From Haloactinomyces albus (GTDB taxonomy: Bacteria; Actinomycetota; Actinomycetes; Mycobacteriales; Pseudonocardiaceae), in assembly GCF_031458135.1 (NCBI RefSeq), contig NZ_JAVDXW010000001.1, positions 3,286,001 through 3,350,000 of the forward strand: a DNA stretch of 64,000 nucleotides, in the 5' to 3' direction. The notes beneath the pieces are model-generated. The model made no database searches. It was not told the DNA's origin and saw nothing but the letters and a program-made list of their open reading frames with translations. The position numbers and the translations under genes are program-made. Shown piece after piece: positions 48,680 to 56,842 of this stretch (positions within the stretch are counted from its first letter, which is position 1; every line of letters starts with the position of its first letter).

Positions 48680-49147
48680 TCAGACGCCGATCTCGCGACG
48701 CAAGCGATCGACATGGCCGGTGGCCTGGACGTTGTACATCGCTTTGTCGATCTTTCCGTCGGCGTTGACGACGAATGTCGAGCGAATCACACCCTGCACG
48801 GTCTTGCCGTAGTTCTGCTTCTCACCGAACGCACCCCAGGCCGTCATGACCGAGCGGTCCGGATCGGAGAGCAGCGGGAACGTCAGGGACTCGGCGTCCC
48901 GGAAAGCCGCCAGCTTCTCGGGCAGGTCCGGGGAGATCCCGAGTACCGCGAACCCGGCATCGTTGAGCGGGGCGAGGCTGTCCCGGAAGTCGCAGGCTTC
49001 CTTGGTGCAGCCGGGAGTGCTGGCAGCGGGGTAGAAGTAGACGACGACCGACCGGCCCCGGTAGTCCGACAGCGCCACGGTGTTGCCGTCGGCATCGGTC
49101 AGGGAGAAGTCGGGGGCGGCGTCGCCCGGTGCTAGTTGTTCGGTCAT
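48680..49147 (-). CDS. bcp: thioredoxin-dependent thiol peroxidase (Bcp/PrxQ)
   Basis: 155 residues from ATG. Peroxidatic Cys47 in AASTPGCTKEACDFRD and resolving Cys52 five residues later, as in E. coli Bcp (C45/C50). The DFSLTDADGN start and RSTFVVNADGKIDKAMYNVQATGHVD end fit. It reduces H2O2 and organic peroxides with thioredoxin. Upstream is the divergent XRE gene. Confidence 0.94.
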   Translation of the reverse strand: MTEQLAPGDAAPDFSLTDADGNTVALSDYRGRSVVVYFYPAASTPGCTKEACDFRDSLAPLNDAGFAVLGISPDLPEKLAAFRDAESLTFPLLSDPDRSVMTAWGAFGEKQNYGKTVQGVIRSTFVVNADGKIDKAMYNVQATGHVDRLRREIGV

Positions 49148-49302
49148 GTCTCGACGTTAGCCGATGCCGCCTGATGCCGGTTGCGCGGTGGGGTGGCGGT
49201 TCGGGTCGGCCGATGTCCTCTGTGGTGGTGGTCACCGGGTGCTGCCCGCCCGACGGCGAGATGTTGATGACGCACGGTGGCCGCAAGGGGACACTGGGCG
49301 GC

Positions 49303-50151
49303 ATGACAGTCAGCCCCACCGTCCGCCGTCGCAGGCTCGCCGCGGAATTACGCCGTCTTCGTGCGGCACTCGATCTCACTCAGCAGCAGGCTGCCGCGCA
49401 TCTGGGGTGTACGCAGGCGAAGATCGGGCGCTTCGAGACCGCCAAGCGTACGCCTTCCGTCGGCGATGTCTCGGCATTGCTGGACTTCTACGGCGTCGGG
49501 GACGCCGAGCGCGAACAGTTGCTCAATCTTACGCGTGATGCGCGCAAGCGCGGCTGGTGGCACTCGTACAGCGATGTTCTTCCGGAGTGGTACGAGACCT
49601 ACGTCGGTTTGGAAGCCGAAGCATCGTCGATTCACACGTACGAGTCGGAGGCTATTCCCGGTTTGCTCCAGACGCACGAGTACGCCTACGCAATCACCAA
49701 GGCGACGCTCATTCGAGCGGATGAAGCCGAAATAGCCCGAAGAGTGGAATTGCGCATTCAGCGGCAGCAGCGAGTGATAGGTGAAAAGCCTCTCGAATTG
49801 TGGGCTGTGCTTGGTGAGGCCGCGCTGCGCAGGCGTGTCGGCGGACCGGGAGTATTGCGCAGACAGCTCGAGCACGTGCTCAAGCTCGTCGCGATGGCCA
49901 ATGTGACGGTTCAGGTGATGCCGTTGGATGCGGGCGCGCATCCGGCCCAGGTTGGGCCATTTGTCATTCTGCGTTACTCCGATCACGCCGATCCGGACGT
50001 CGTCTACTTGGAAACGCACGTCGGTGGCCTGTATCTCGAAAGGGAGATCGAACTGTCCAACTATGTCACGATGATGGATCATTTACGGGCGCACGCGATA
50101 GACCCGGAAACCTCGCTGCAGGTCATCGATGAGCGAATAGGAGAACTGTAG
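49303..50151 (+). CDS. XRE regulator with DUF5753 (Scr1-type)
   Basis: 282 residues from ATG. N-terminal helix-turn-helix: RRLAAELRRLRAALDLTQQQAAAHLGCTQAKIGRFETAKRTP, then the long DUF5753 domain (WHSYSDVLPEWYETYVGLEAEASSIHTYESEAIPGLLQTHEYA ... VLGEAALRRRVGG). In streptomycetes such regulators are always paired with a small DUF397 protein, as here. The pair is thought to act like a toxin-antitoxin or sporulation switch; in some systems the small protein is the toxic partner. Confidence 0.9.
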   Translation: MTVSPTVRRRRLAAELRRLRAALDLTQQQAAAHLGCTQAKIGRFETAKRTPSVGDVSALLDFYGVGDAEREQLLNLTRDARKRGWWHSYSDVLPEWYETYVGLEAEASSIHTYESEAIPGLLQTHEYAYAITKATLIRADEAEIARRVELRIQRQQRVIGEKPLELWAVLGEAALRRRVGGPGVLRRQLEHVLKLVAMANVTVQVMPLDAGAHPAQVGPFVILRYSDHADPDVVYLETHVGGLYLEREIELSNYVTMMDHLRAHAIDPETSLQVIDERIGEL

Positions 50152-50343
50152 ATGTCCCACATCGGCAATTGGCGTACCAGCACCCGCACCCAGGGGCAGG
50201 GGCAGTGCGTCGAGGTCGGTTTCGGTGGTGCAGGCATCGGTGTGCGGGACACCAAGAACCGCGCCGCCGGACACCTCATCGTGCCGCCGCGGCAGTGGCA
50301 CGCGTTCGTGCGTGACCTCAAGCGCGGCGTGTTCGAGTCCTGA
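50152..50343 (+). CDS. DUF397 protein, partner of the XRE regulator
   Basis: 63 residues from an ATG that follows the regulator stop with no gap. Typical DUF397 layout: NWRTSTRTQGQGQCVEVGF, GIGVRDTKNR and the end LIVPPRQWHAFVRDLKRG. Small, soluble, one cysteine in the conserved CVEV. Probably counteracts or activates the XRE regulator; the pair is a recognised actinobacterial module. Confidence 0.85.
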   Translation: MSHIGNWRTSTRTQGQGQCVEVGFGGAGIGVRDTKNRAAGHLIVPPRQWHAFVRDLKRGVFES

Positions 50344-50471
50344 TCCGCGTTTCGGCCACGGCCACGGCTGGCGGCCACGGCTGCGGCCGCTTCCGTGGCC
50401 GGTGGTTCGACGGGGGCGGTACGGGGTCGTCGGTCACCGTCGATGGACGCTGTCCGCGCGCACTTCCGACC

Positions 50472-51344
50472 ATGGAACGCAAGCGGTACAAACGGTGCAT
50501 GGCGGACGGATTCGATGTCACGACCCGGTCGATGCTGCGGTCCAACGAAGCCAACTGGGATGCCCGGACACCGGTGCATCTCACCAGCGCCTTCTATGGT
50601 CTGGACGGGACCCGAACGCCCTTCGACTGGTTCGCCCCCTTCGAGTGGGAAGACCTCGGTGACCTCGCCGGGCGGGAGGTGCTGCACCTGCAGTGCCATC
50701 TCGGCACCGAAACCCTGGCCTTCGCGTACAAGGATGCGAAGCGCACGGTCGGGCTGGACTTCTCGAGCGAGTCGCTCGAGCATGCGCGGCGCATGGCATC
50801 GGAGGCCGGGGTGGACGTCGAGTACGTGTACGCCGATGTGTATGACGCAACGGAGGCATTGGACGGGCACCGCTTCGACGTGATCTACACGGGTAAGGGG
50901 TCCCTGTGCTACCTGCCCGACCTTGCCCGATGGGCGCGGATCATCACCGAGTTGCTCCGGCCGGGCGGCATCCTGTACGTGACGGAATTCCATCCGCTGC
51001 TCAACTCCCTCGGTCCTGTGTCCAAGCCGGGGGAGGGGGAGGAGCTGCTGCTCCGCAACGATTACTTACCGAGCCGTGGAGCGGTGGAACGCGAGGCGAC
51101 CTACACCTACACGGACGGTCCCGCGCTCCAGGGCACGAGGGTCAGTTACGAGTGGATGCACGGTCTGGGTGATGTCGTCAACGCGGTTGTCGGGGCGGGT
51201 ATGACCGTGTCCGGACTGCGCGAGAGCGACATGCTGCCGTGGCGGCGCTGGAAGCAGATGGTGCATGCCGACAACGGGTGGTGGCGTCTGCCGGACGGTG
51301 CTCCCCGCATTCCCCTGCTCTACGCCCTCCGAGCGACCCCGTGA
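50472..51344 (+). CDS. class I SAM-dependent methyltransferase
   Basis: 290 residues from ATG at 50472; ATG at 50499 gives 281 residues and both lack a clear ribosome site. Methyltransferase core: EVLHLQCHLGTETLAFAYKDAKRTVGLDFSSESLEHARRM (motif I), FDVIYTGKGSLCYLPDL (motif II/III). It starts with the block RSNEANWDARTPVHLTS, common in a family of small-molecule methyltransferases of actinomycetes. Substrate unknown. Its 3' end overlaps the convergent PH-domain gene by 25 bases. Confidence 0.8.
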   Translation: MERKRYKRCMADGFDVTTRSMLRSNEANWDARTPVHLTSAFYGLDGTRTPFDWFAPFEWEDLGDLAGREVLHLQCHLGTETLAFAYKDAKRTVGLDFSSESLEHARRMASEAGVDVEYVYADVYDATEALDGHRFDVIYTGKGSLCYLPDLARWARIITELLRPGGILYVTEFHPLLNSLGPVSKPGEGEELLLRNDYLPSRGAVEREATYTYTDGPALQGTRVSYEWMHGLGDVVNAVVGAGMTVSGLRESDMLPWRRWKQMVHADNGWWRLPDGAPRIPLLYALRATP

Positions 51345-52885
51345 GACGACTGCTGCCCGCAGTGGCGAGTTTCGAGGAACGGAGTCAGGAGGTCGGGAAC
51401 GGCTTCCCCCGCGAAGGCCAGCCCGTCATGGGTGGCGATATCGCGGACCGCGTAAGCCCCTGAACCCGCGGAGGTCGTGGCCGCGATGGTGATCAGTCCG
51501 GAGCGCCGCTGAAGCGGGGACTGCTGCATACGCCACCCGATCACTCCGTCGCGGCGGAGTGCGACCGTGCGCCGGATGCCGGTACCGGATCGGGTGATCA
51601 GGTATTTCTCGTCGAGCGCATGGCCGAGGTTGCGGTAGGCATCGACGGCGAAGCCGACCGCGAACGGAACGGTCCCCAGCGCGGGGATCCACATCCACGA
51701 GGGCACCCGACCGATCAGCGCCCCGCACACGGCCGAGGTGATCACCAGTACGGCAGGGCCTGCCAGGGACCACGTCAGGCGTCGGCGCAGTGCGGCGCGC
51801 GGATGTGCCGCGGCCGGGCAACCGCCCGTGACCGGTTGGTCTTCCCGGAGGACAGCGGCGGCTACTCGCTCCGCTTCGGCACGAGGAGCAGGCGGTAGCA
51901 ATGCCTTGCGATCCGGCTGTTTGCTCTCCTGCTGTGCGCTCAGCCCCGTGGCCACGGCATTGGTGCGGGCTCCGCCCACCCAGCGCAGGACCAGTGGTTC
52001 GAGGATCTCGATACCTCGGAGTCTGCGCTCCTCCAGCGACAGGGACCGGGTGGTGAGCAGGCCCCGGCGCACCCGCAGGGTCGCATCGCGCTCCCGCACC
52101 AGGCGAAAAGCCCACCACATCTCGAGCGACAACAGGAGTGATCCGAGCAGTCCGAGCAGCAGTAGTACGAGGGCGCCAACGGTGATACCGGCCCACAGCG
52201 GCACCGACCCGAACCGATCGACTGCTCCTCCGAAGACGCCCAGCGAGGTCAGCAGGTCGTACAGCGAGCCGAGCCCGGAGGCGAGGGCACCCCACACGAT
52301 CAGCACGAGTGACACGGTCGTCACGGAGTAGCCCAGCCACACCGGGCGCAGCCGAGCCAACTCGGTGTGCGAGGGCTCGGAACCCACCGTGGAGGCGGCC
52401 GTGGTGGCACTGTCCGTGCCGACGGTATGGAGCAGTTCGCGACGAAGTGCCTCGGCGCGGGGCGTGGCGATCGCGTCCAATTTGAGTTCGCCGTCCTCGC
52501 CGGAATGCTGACCGGTGCCGACCTTCACCACCGAAAGGCCGAAAAGCCGGTGGGCCGGTTGCGCCGTGAGATCGACACTGCGGATCCGGTCGCGGGGGAT
52601 GGAGCGGTGGCTGCGGGAAAGATTGCCCCTGCGTAACTCGAACCGTTGCCCGGTCACGCGGTAGTGCGTGAAGTACCAGCGCACCGCGGCACCCCCGCAG
52701 ACCACGGCGGCGATCGCCAGCCAGATTCCCAGGGTGGTCAGCAAGGTGGAGGTGCTGGTGTCGCCGAAGCCGATGAAGACCGCGGCGGGCAGCATCGGCG
52801 CGAGTGCCAATGCCCCGACCGCCAGGATGCTTCTCGGGTCGAGCCGGTGCCACTGTCCGTGGGGCTCGTCCGGCGGGGTGGTCAT
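51320..52885 (-). CDS. bPH2-domain membrane protein (YdbT type)
   Basis: 521 residues from ATG. Two membrane blocks (residues 15-60, 205-275, 365-410) alternate with three bPH2/PH-like domains (RGNLSRSHRSIPRDRIRSVDLTAQPAHRLFGLSVVKVGT; LRVRRGLLTTRSLSLEERRLRG; EKYLITRSGTGIRRTVALRRDGVIG). YdbS/YdbT pairs occur in many Gram-positive bacteria and are thought to be involved in membrane or cell-envelope stress. It overlaps the upstream YdbS-like gene by ATGA and the convergent methyltransferase by 25 bases. Confidence 0.8.
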   Translation of the reverse strand: MTTPPDEPHGQWHRLDPRSILAVGALALAPMLPAAVFIGFGDTSTSTLLTTLGIWLAIAAVVCGGAAVRWYFTHYRVTGQRFELRRGNLSRSHRSIPRDRIRSVDLTAQPAHRLFGLSVVKVGTGQHSGEDGELKLDAIATPRAEALRRELLHTVGTDSATTAASTVGSEPSHTELARLRPVWLGYSVTTVSLVLIVWGALASGLGSLYDLLTSLGVFGGAVDRFGSVPLWAGITVGALVLLLLGLLGSLLLSLEMWWAFRLVRERDATLRVRRGLLTTRSLSLEERRLRGIEILEPLVLRWVGGARTNAVATGLSAQQESKQPDRKALLPPAPRAEAERVAAAVLREDQPVTGGCPAAAHPRAALRRRLTWSLAGPAVLVITSAVCGALIGRVPSWMWIPALGTVPFAVGFAVDAYRNLGHALDEKYLITRSGTGIRRTVALRRDGVIGWRMQQSPLQRRSGLITIAATTSAGSGAYAVRDIATHDGLAFAGEAVPDLLTPFLETRHCGQQSSHGVARRA

Positions 52886-53436
52886 GTGGCATCACCCGGC
52901 GTGGCCTGGGTAACAGCGGTGAGGTGTTCGACGAGCTCCGTGGCCACGTGCCGGTCGAGACCGTCGATGGTCAGTGGCCCGGCGGCGGAAGCCGTGGTGA
53001 CGGTGACGCTGGACAGTCGGAACAGTTGTTGCAGTGGGCCCCGTTGGGTGTCCACGGTCTGGATCCGCGAGAGGGGAGCCACTCGCCATTCCTGGTTGAT
53101 CCATCCGGCAGCGGTGTAGACGGCACTGTCCGTGGTCTCGTACCGATGTACGCGGTAGCGCCACTGCGGCATGATGACGACGTAGCAAAGCCCGAGGACG
53201 GCGACGACGATCAACGCGAGCACGAGCCAGTAGGTGGCCGGAGTGATCCACAGTGCCGCCAGTGCCAGCGCGATGAGCAGCGATGCCACGGACGAGGCCG
53301 CCTGAACCGTCCACCACAGAATGGCGCGCCGCTCGACGCGGTGGCGCGGCGGACGCAGACTCAGGTAGCCCGGTGGCACTGTCTGCGGGTCGGACACGGT
53401 CGCCTCTTTCTGCCGGACTCGTGATGAGGTGCTCAC
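52882..53436 (-). CDS. bPH2-domain membrane protein (YdbS type)
   Basis: 184 residues from GTG with AAGGGG six bases upstream; GTG at 53397, also with a ribosome site, would give 171. Two membrane helices (VASLLIALALAALWI, WLVLALIVVAVLGLCYVVI) precede the bPH2 domain (ETTDSAVYTAAGWINQEWRVAPLSRIQTVDTQRGPLQQLF). It is the first gene of a two-gene operon with the YdbT-like protein, the pair probably working as one complex at the membrane. Confidence 0.82.
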   Translation of the reverse strand: MSTSSRVRQKEATVSDPQTVPPGYLSLRPPRHRVERRAILWWTVQAASSVASLLIALALAALWITPATYWLVLALIVVAVLGLCYVVIMPQWRYRVHRYETTDSAVYTAAGWINQEWRVAPLSRIQTVDTQRGPLQQLFRLSSVTVTTASAAGPLTIDGLDRHVATELVEHLTAVTQATPGDAT

Positions 53437-53778
53437 GGGTTACCCCTTCAGGGTAGGGCAACGAACGAAGCCTCCGAGTGTCCGCAGCATGTGTTGAGCG
53501 GGTACCGAGGAGTGGTGCCCGGATGGCGGGGAGGATTCGAAGAGATACGACACGACACGAAGCGGATCATTCATTTATGGATGTTTCCGGTGGGAAGTGA
53601 ATTTCTCCCGAATGATTTTCCGTCCCGGTGATCGCGCCGGAGAGTGCACCCGGTGGAGTGAGGAGTGGCCTCCCCTGGGAGGGCGACATGGAAGTCGGCG
53701 AGGAGCACCCGGAGCGGACGGTTCCGGGCACGAGGGGCGTTCCACTGCCCACAGTGTTGATCGAACTCCACATCAACG

Positions 53779-53808
53779 TTGTTACTTGTGATTTGAGTCA
53801 CATAAGAT
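53779..53808 (+). promoter_or_regulatory. promoter with a CRP-type box in the spacer
   Basis: TTGTTA (53779-53784) and TAAGAT (53803-53808) are separated by 18 bases, a good sigma70-like match about 120 bases upstream of the secreted-protein start. The spacer holds TGTGATTTGAGTCACA (53787-53802), a perfect TGTGA-N6-TCACA site for CRP/GlxR-type cAMP regulators. Placed between -35 and -10, the site would mean repression. The gap 53437-53925 holds no supported gene; the short minus-strand frame there lacks codon bias. Confidence 0.6.
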
Positions 53809-53925
53809 CGATTTGAGCGATCAGGAATTCGGGGAGATACATTCTCCTCCGGAGGCGATGCGGATTTTTCCGAATCGAGCTTCAATGGGATTTCACGAAA
53901 ACGTGACACGAAAGGAATGATCGTT

Positions 53926-54453
53926 GTGCGTAATGTCTACCGTGGATTGATCGCCGGAGCGCTCGGACTTCCGTTGGCGCTGGGGATGCCCAGCGTGGCT
54001 TTGGCCGGTGACTACGACAAGGGTGGTACTGACGGGGGTTATCACAAGTCCGGTGAGGGCCACGGCAAGCCGGCCGACCACGGTGATGGTGGCAAGGACG
54101 GTGACAACGTGAACAAGGCCGCCGACCAGAGCTGGCCGAGTTCGGAACAGGTGCAGGCTCAGAAGAACACTGCCGGGCAGGAGCAGGAGAACGAGCAGAC
54201 CAACTACAACAGGTTCTCGATCTACCAGTTCGTCCTCGGCGGTGAGGGCGACCCGATGCAGATGATCGTGCCCAAGCTCGACCAGGAGAACGAGAGCGAG
54301 ACCGAGCAGAAGCAGGGTTTTGTGCAGGGCCAGATGTCCGAGCAGGGTCAGGACGTGGAGCAGAACGCCACGAACAGCAATGACTCCGGCACCGACGGGT
54401 CCTCCAACGGCGACGGGTCCTCCAACGGTAGCGGGGCTTCCACGAAGGTGTGA
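53926..54453 (+). CDS. secreted Asp/Gln/Gly-rich low-complexity protein
   Basis: 175 residues from GTG: AAAGGA lies nine bases before the GTG but directly against the ATG three codons earlier, so the GTG is preferred. A signal peptide (RNVYRGLIAGALGLPLALGMPSVALAG) is cleaved near residue 27. The mature part is very acidic and low in complexity, with AQKNTAGQEQENEQTNYNRFSIYQFVLGG as the only ordered-looking block, and a Ser/Gly/Asn-rich tail (SGTDGSSNGDGSSNGSGAS). No known family. It sits next to another secreted low-complexity protein with the same signal style. Confidence 0.65.
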   Translation: MRNVYRGLIAGALGLPLALGMPSVALAGDYDKGGTDGGYHKSGEGHGKPADHGDGGKDGDNVNKAADQSWPSSEQVQAQKNTAGQEQENEQTNYNRFSIYQFVLGGEGDPMQMIVPKLDQENESETEQKQGFVQGQMSEQGQDVEQNATNSNDSGTDGSSNGDGSSNGSGASTKV

Positions 54454-54547
54454 GTACGCGGCCTGAAGTTGCCGGTGGTGGGGCCCGTGTATGGGCGGGG
54501 ATACCACCGGTGACAGGGGAAGTCGCCGCCGTGCCTGCGTTGCGACA

Positions 54548-54583
54548 GACGTCCCCCGGTGGCCGTGGCCACCGGGGGACGTC
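54548..54583. terminator. strong hairpin between the two secreted-protein genes
   Basis: A perfect 17-bp stem, GACGTCCCCCGGTGGCC with its complement and two-base centre GT, 95 bases after the first gene. No T run follows, so it may be a terminator or a boundary of another function. The 54454-54850 gap holds no gene. Confidence 0.55.
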
Positions 54584-54850
54584 GATACGTGGTGGTTCGT
54601 AATGGAACTCTTCTCGCCTTTTTCGGTGCCTTCTCGGTTGTGCAATTTCTTTCTGATTCGGCATCCGGGCCGTTGCGGCTGACGGTGATCCGGATTGTTA
54701 CGGGTTCGGCAGCGTTTCAGCACATGGAGTGAAGAGTCCCGACTCGCTGCGACACTCCCGGCCGGTCGTACTAAAAATGAAGTGGCAAGCGGGAATTTCG
54801 ATGATCCGAAATCCCGATCTTGGATCGTTTTCGGGAAAGGAAGTACCTCT

Positions 54851-55261
54851 ATGCGTTCGCTTACTCGTCTCGTCGCGGCCGGTGGCTTGGCACTCCCGCT
54901 CATGTTCGGCAGCGCCGGCGTGGCCTTGGCAGGAGGGGGGCACGACAAGCCCGAGCACGACAAGTGCGACCACTCCTGCTCCAAGGACATGGACAGCAGC
55001 TACGAGTACACCAGCTACGAGTACACCCTGTACAAGAACGTCAAGTACACGCACGTCGAGTACAGCTCCGACAAGTGGGACGACCACGACAAGGACTGGA
55101 ACCACGACGGCAACGGCCATGACAACGGCAACGGCCATGACAACGGCAACGGCCATCACGACAGGGATTGCGACAAGGACCACGACAAGGACAAGGGTGA
55201 CAACGGGCACCACGACAAGGACTGGAACGGCAACGGGCACCACGAGTACGCGAGCTGGTGA
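54851..55261 (+). CDS. secreted His/Asp/Asn/Gly-rich protein
   Basis: 136 residues from ATG with GGAAGG upstream. Signal peptide RSLTRLVAAGGLALPLMFGSAGVALA, cleaved near residue 27. Mature protein: two cysteines early (KCDHSCSKD), then YEYTSYEYTLYKNVKYTHVEY (alternating Tyr/Thr) and a repeat-rich tail of NGHDNGNGHDNGNGHHDRD and DKDHDKDKGDNGHHDKDW. Such His/Asp runs bind divalent metals and the tail is encoded by 18-base direct repeats. Family not recognised. The gene is followed by a 583-base gap with an imperfect long hairpin. Confidence 0.6.
   Translation: MRSLTRLVAAGGLALPLMFGSAGVALAGGGHDKPEHDKCDHSCSKDMDSSYEYTSYEYTLYKNVKYTHVEYSSDKWDDHDKDWNHDGNGHDNGNGHDNGNGHHDRDCDKDHDKDKGDNGHHDKDWNGNGHHEYASW
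55109..55156. repeat. 18-base tandem repeats encoding GHDNGN
   Basis: Two full units and a third partial one (starts 55109, 55127 and 55145) of GGCAACGGCCATGACAAC. They encode the repeated NGHDNG segment of the secreted protein and could change in number by slippage. Confidence 0.8.
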
Positions 55262-55601
55262 TTCGCCCCTTCCTGTCGGATGGAAAGCAGTCGTTGCCGA
55301 AGCTCGAATTTCTCCGTGTGGTTTCGGTTTCGGATCGTGGCAACGACTCCTTCGGTAATCGTTGCCGAGCAGCATTCTCACCTGTCCGTGGGTTCTTGAA
55401 TCCTCCAGTGGTCCGATCCTGAGCGCACCACGTACAAGAGCACGGACACGAGTACCCGCAGGTGGCCTCCGTCTCTCGGCGGGCGGGGGCCGCCTGCGGA
55501 TTTTCTCGACGAGTCGACACCTTGTCGCCCGTGCTGATCGCCGGAACCGGGCCAACTCCCCGAGCGCCGACTCGCGGTCGACATCATGCACACGGATCAT
55601 C

Positions 55602-55658
55602 GCAGCCCTTGGATCGGTCTTCCTGCTGTCGCAGCAGGAATGATCGGCCAAGGGCTGC
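55602..55658. other. long imperfect hairpin in the 55.3-55.8 kb gap
   Basis: Outer arms GCAGCCCTTGG/CCAAGGGCTGC (11 bp) and inner arms TTCCTGCTG/CAGCAGGAA (9 bp) are separated by symmetrical 7-base bulges (ATCGGTC and TGATCGG). The rest of the 55262-55844 gap shows no supported gene. It could be a terminator, an end of a mobile element, or a relic; it lies just outside the catabolic island. Confidence 0.5.
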
Positions 55659-55844
55659 CTTCATGATCACCGCCACGCTGACCCGCGCTTCCGGCGTACA
55701 CCACGCCCCCGGACGCAACCAACCTCGTGGTTCGTCCAGCGTTGGAGGACCTGAAGACGGGCATCGCCCATGCTTGCGCCAAGCTGTGCTTGACTGCCTG
55801 GAGATGCACCCCGGTGACCAACGACGTGGAGGGCCTGAAGACTC

Positions 55845-56588
55845 GTGGTAAATGGCGAACTCGACCTCTCGTCCGGGGTTCCCCTGTATCGGCAGATCAA
55901 AGACATTCTGCGCACGGAGATCGCCAGGGGAGTCGCGGATCCTCAGGAACCGGTGACCGAGGCGCAGTTACTCAGCCGATTCGACGTGAGCCGGGCGCCC
56001 ATCCGGCAGGCGCTCAAGGAGTTGGCGAGCGAGGGGTACGTCTACAGAAAGCAGGGTAGAGGCACCTTTCCGGTCCCAGGCGTCCGAGTGCATCGACCGG
56101 CCGATCTGCGGCCGGGGGCTTTGCATCAGTACCTCTCCGAGAGCGGGCTGCATCCGGCCTCGAAGGTCTCCGGCATCGAACGGGTCGTGCCGCCCGACCG
56201 GATTCGGCACCGCCTGGGGCTCGAAGCGCACGAGCGGCTCTTGCATTTCACTCGGTTGATCTCGGTCGAGAGTGAGCCTCTTGCCGAGGCCGACGTCTAT
56301 ATCCGGGTGCCCGAGGAGTTCAGCCCCACGGCTGCGGAATTGGAGGACACGGGCTCCGCCTTCGAGCTGTTGGAGAGAGAGTTCGGTATCACGCTCGAAC
56401 GGGCCGATAACGAGGCCTGGGCGACGGTGGCGACCGCCGACCATGCGGCGAGCTTGGGTATGCGCGAGGGGAGCCCGTTGCTCGCCATCGAGACGACCTT
56501 CTACACGACGGGTGGCCTGCTCGCGGGCTACCGTTTCGCGGTCCACCGGGCCGAGAAGTTCAAGTACCGATTCGTCACGGGCGGGTGA
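55845..56588 (+). CDS. GntR-family regulator (HutC/UTRA type)
   Basis: 247 residues from GTG. The winged helix is PLYRQIKDILRTEIARGVA, AQLLSRFDVSRAPIRQALKELASEGYVYRKQGRGTF; the UTRA ligand domain follows (VVPPDRIRHRLGLEAHERLLHFTRLISVESEPLAEADVYI). This type binds small acids or sugars and represses catabolic operons. It is the first gene of the accessory island and is followed after 254 bases by the phosphotriesterase-family genes, whose promoter region holds an AT-rich site that resembles one upstream of the CocE gene. Confidence 0.88.
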   Translation: MVNGELDLSSGVPLYRQIKDILRTEIARGVADPQEPVTEAQLLSRFDVSRAPIRQALKELASEGYVYRKQGRGTFPVPGVRVHRPADLRPGALHQYLSESGLHPASKVSGIERVVPPDRIRHRLGLEAHERLLHFTRLISVESEPLAEADVYIRVPEEFSPTAAELEDTGSAFELLEREFGITLERADNEAWATVATADHAASLGMREGSPLLAIETTFYTTGGLLAGYRFAVHRAEKFKYRFVTGG

Positions 56589-56619
56589 GTCGCCGGAGGG
56601 GGCCGGGCGCGATGAGCGC

Positions 56620-56652
56620 TTGACTTTAGTATTATAAAATATCAATATGTAG
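56620..56652. promoter_or_regulatory. AT-rich promoter/operator of the hydrolase island
   Basis: TTGACT at 56620-56625 starts a stretch that is nearly all A/T (TTAGTATTATAAAATATCAA) ending in AATATGTAG, in a sea of 70% GC. A -10 element is likely within CAATAT (56643-56648), 17 bases after the -35. The same AATATGTA ending recurs at 62932-62939. The site likely binds the GntR regulator. Confidence 0.5.
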
Positions 56653-56842
56653 GGAGTTTCACACTCACGAGGCAGTGGACTACGGCCCGTAAGGCGGACG
56701 TCAGGCTCCCCGGTGCACTGCCCTCCTTCGTTTACTGCCGCCTGCACCGAGTTCGGCGAGGAGTCAATGCACATGCCGCTGTGGACGCTCCTCCACAGCG
56801 CTCCACGCCGCGCCGGTATGACGCTGACGAAAGGAAGTGCCA

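Noticed and set aside
53571-53909. Minus-strand 112-residue frame in the gap before the secreted gene
   Set aside because: It overlaps the promoter and CRP-type box, is AT-rich and has no family resemblance.
55109-55156. 18-base repeats considered as a CRISPR array
   Set aside because: They are contiguous and encode a regular peptide repeat.
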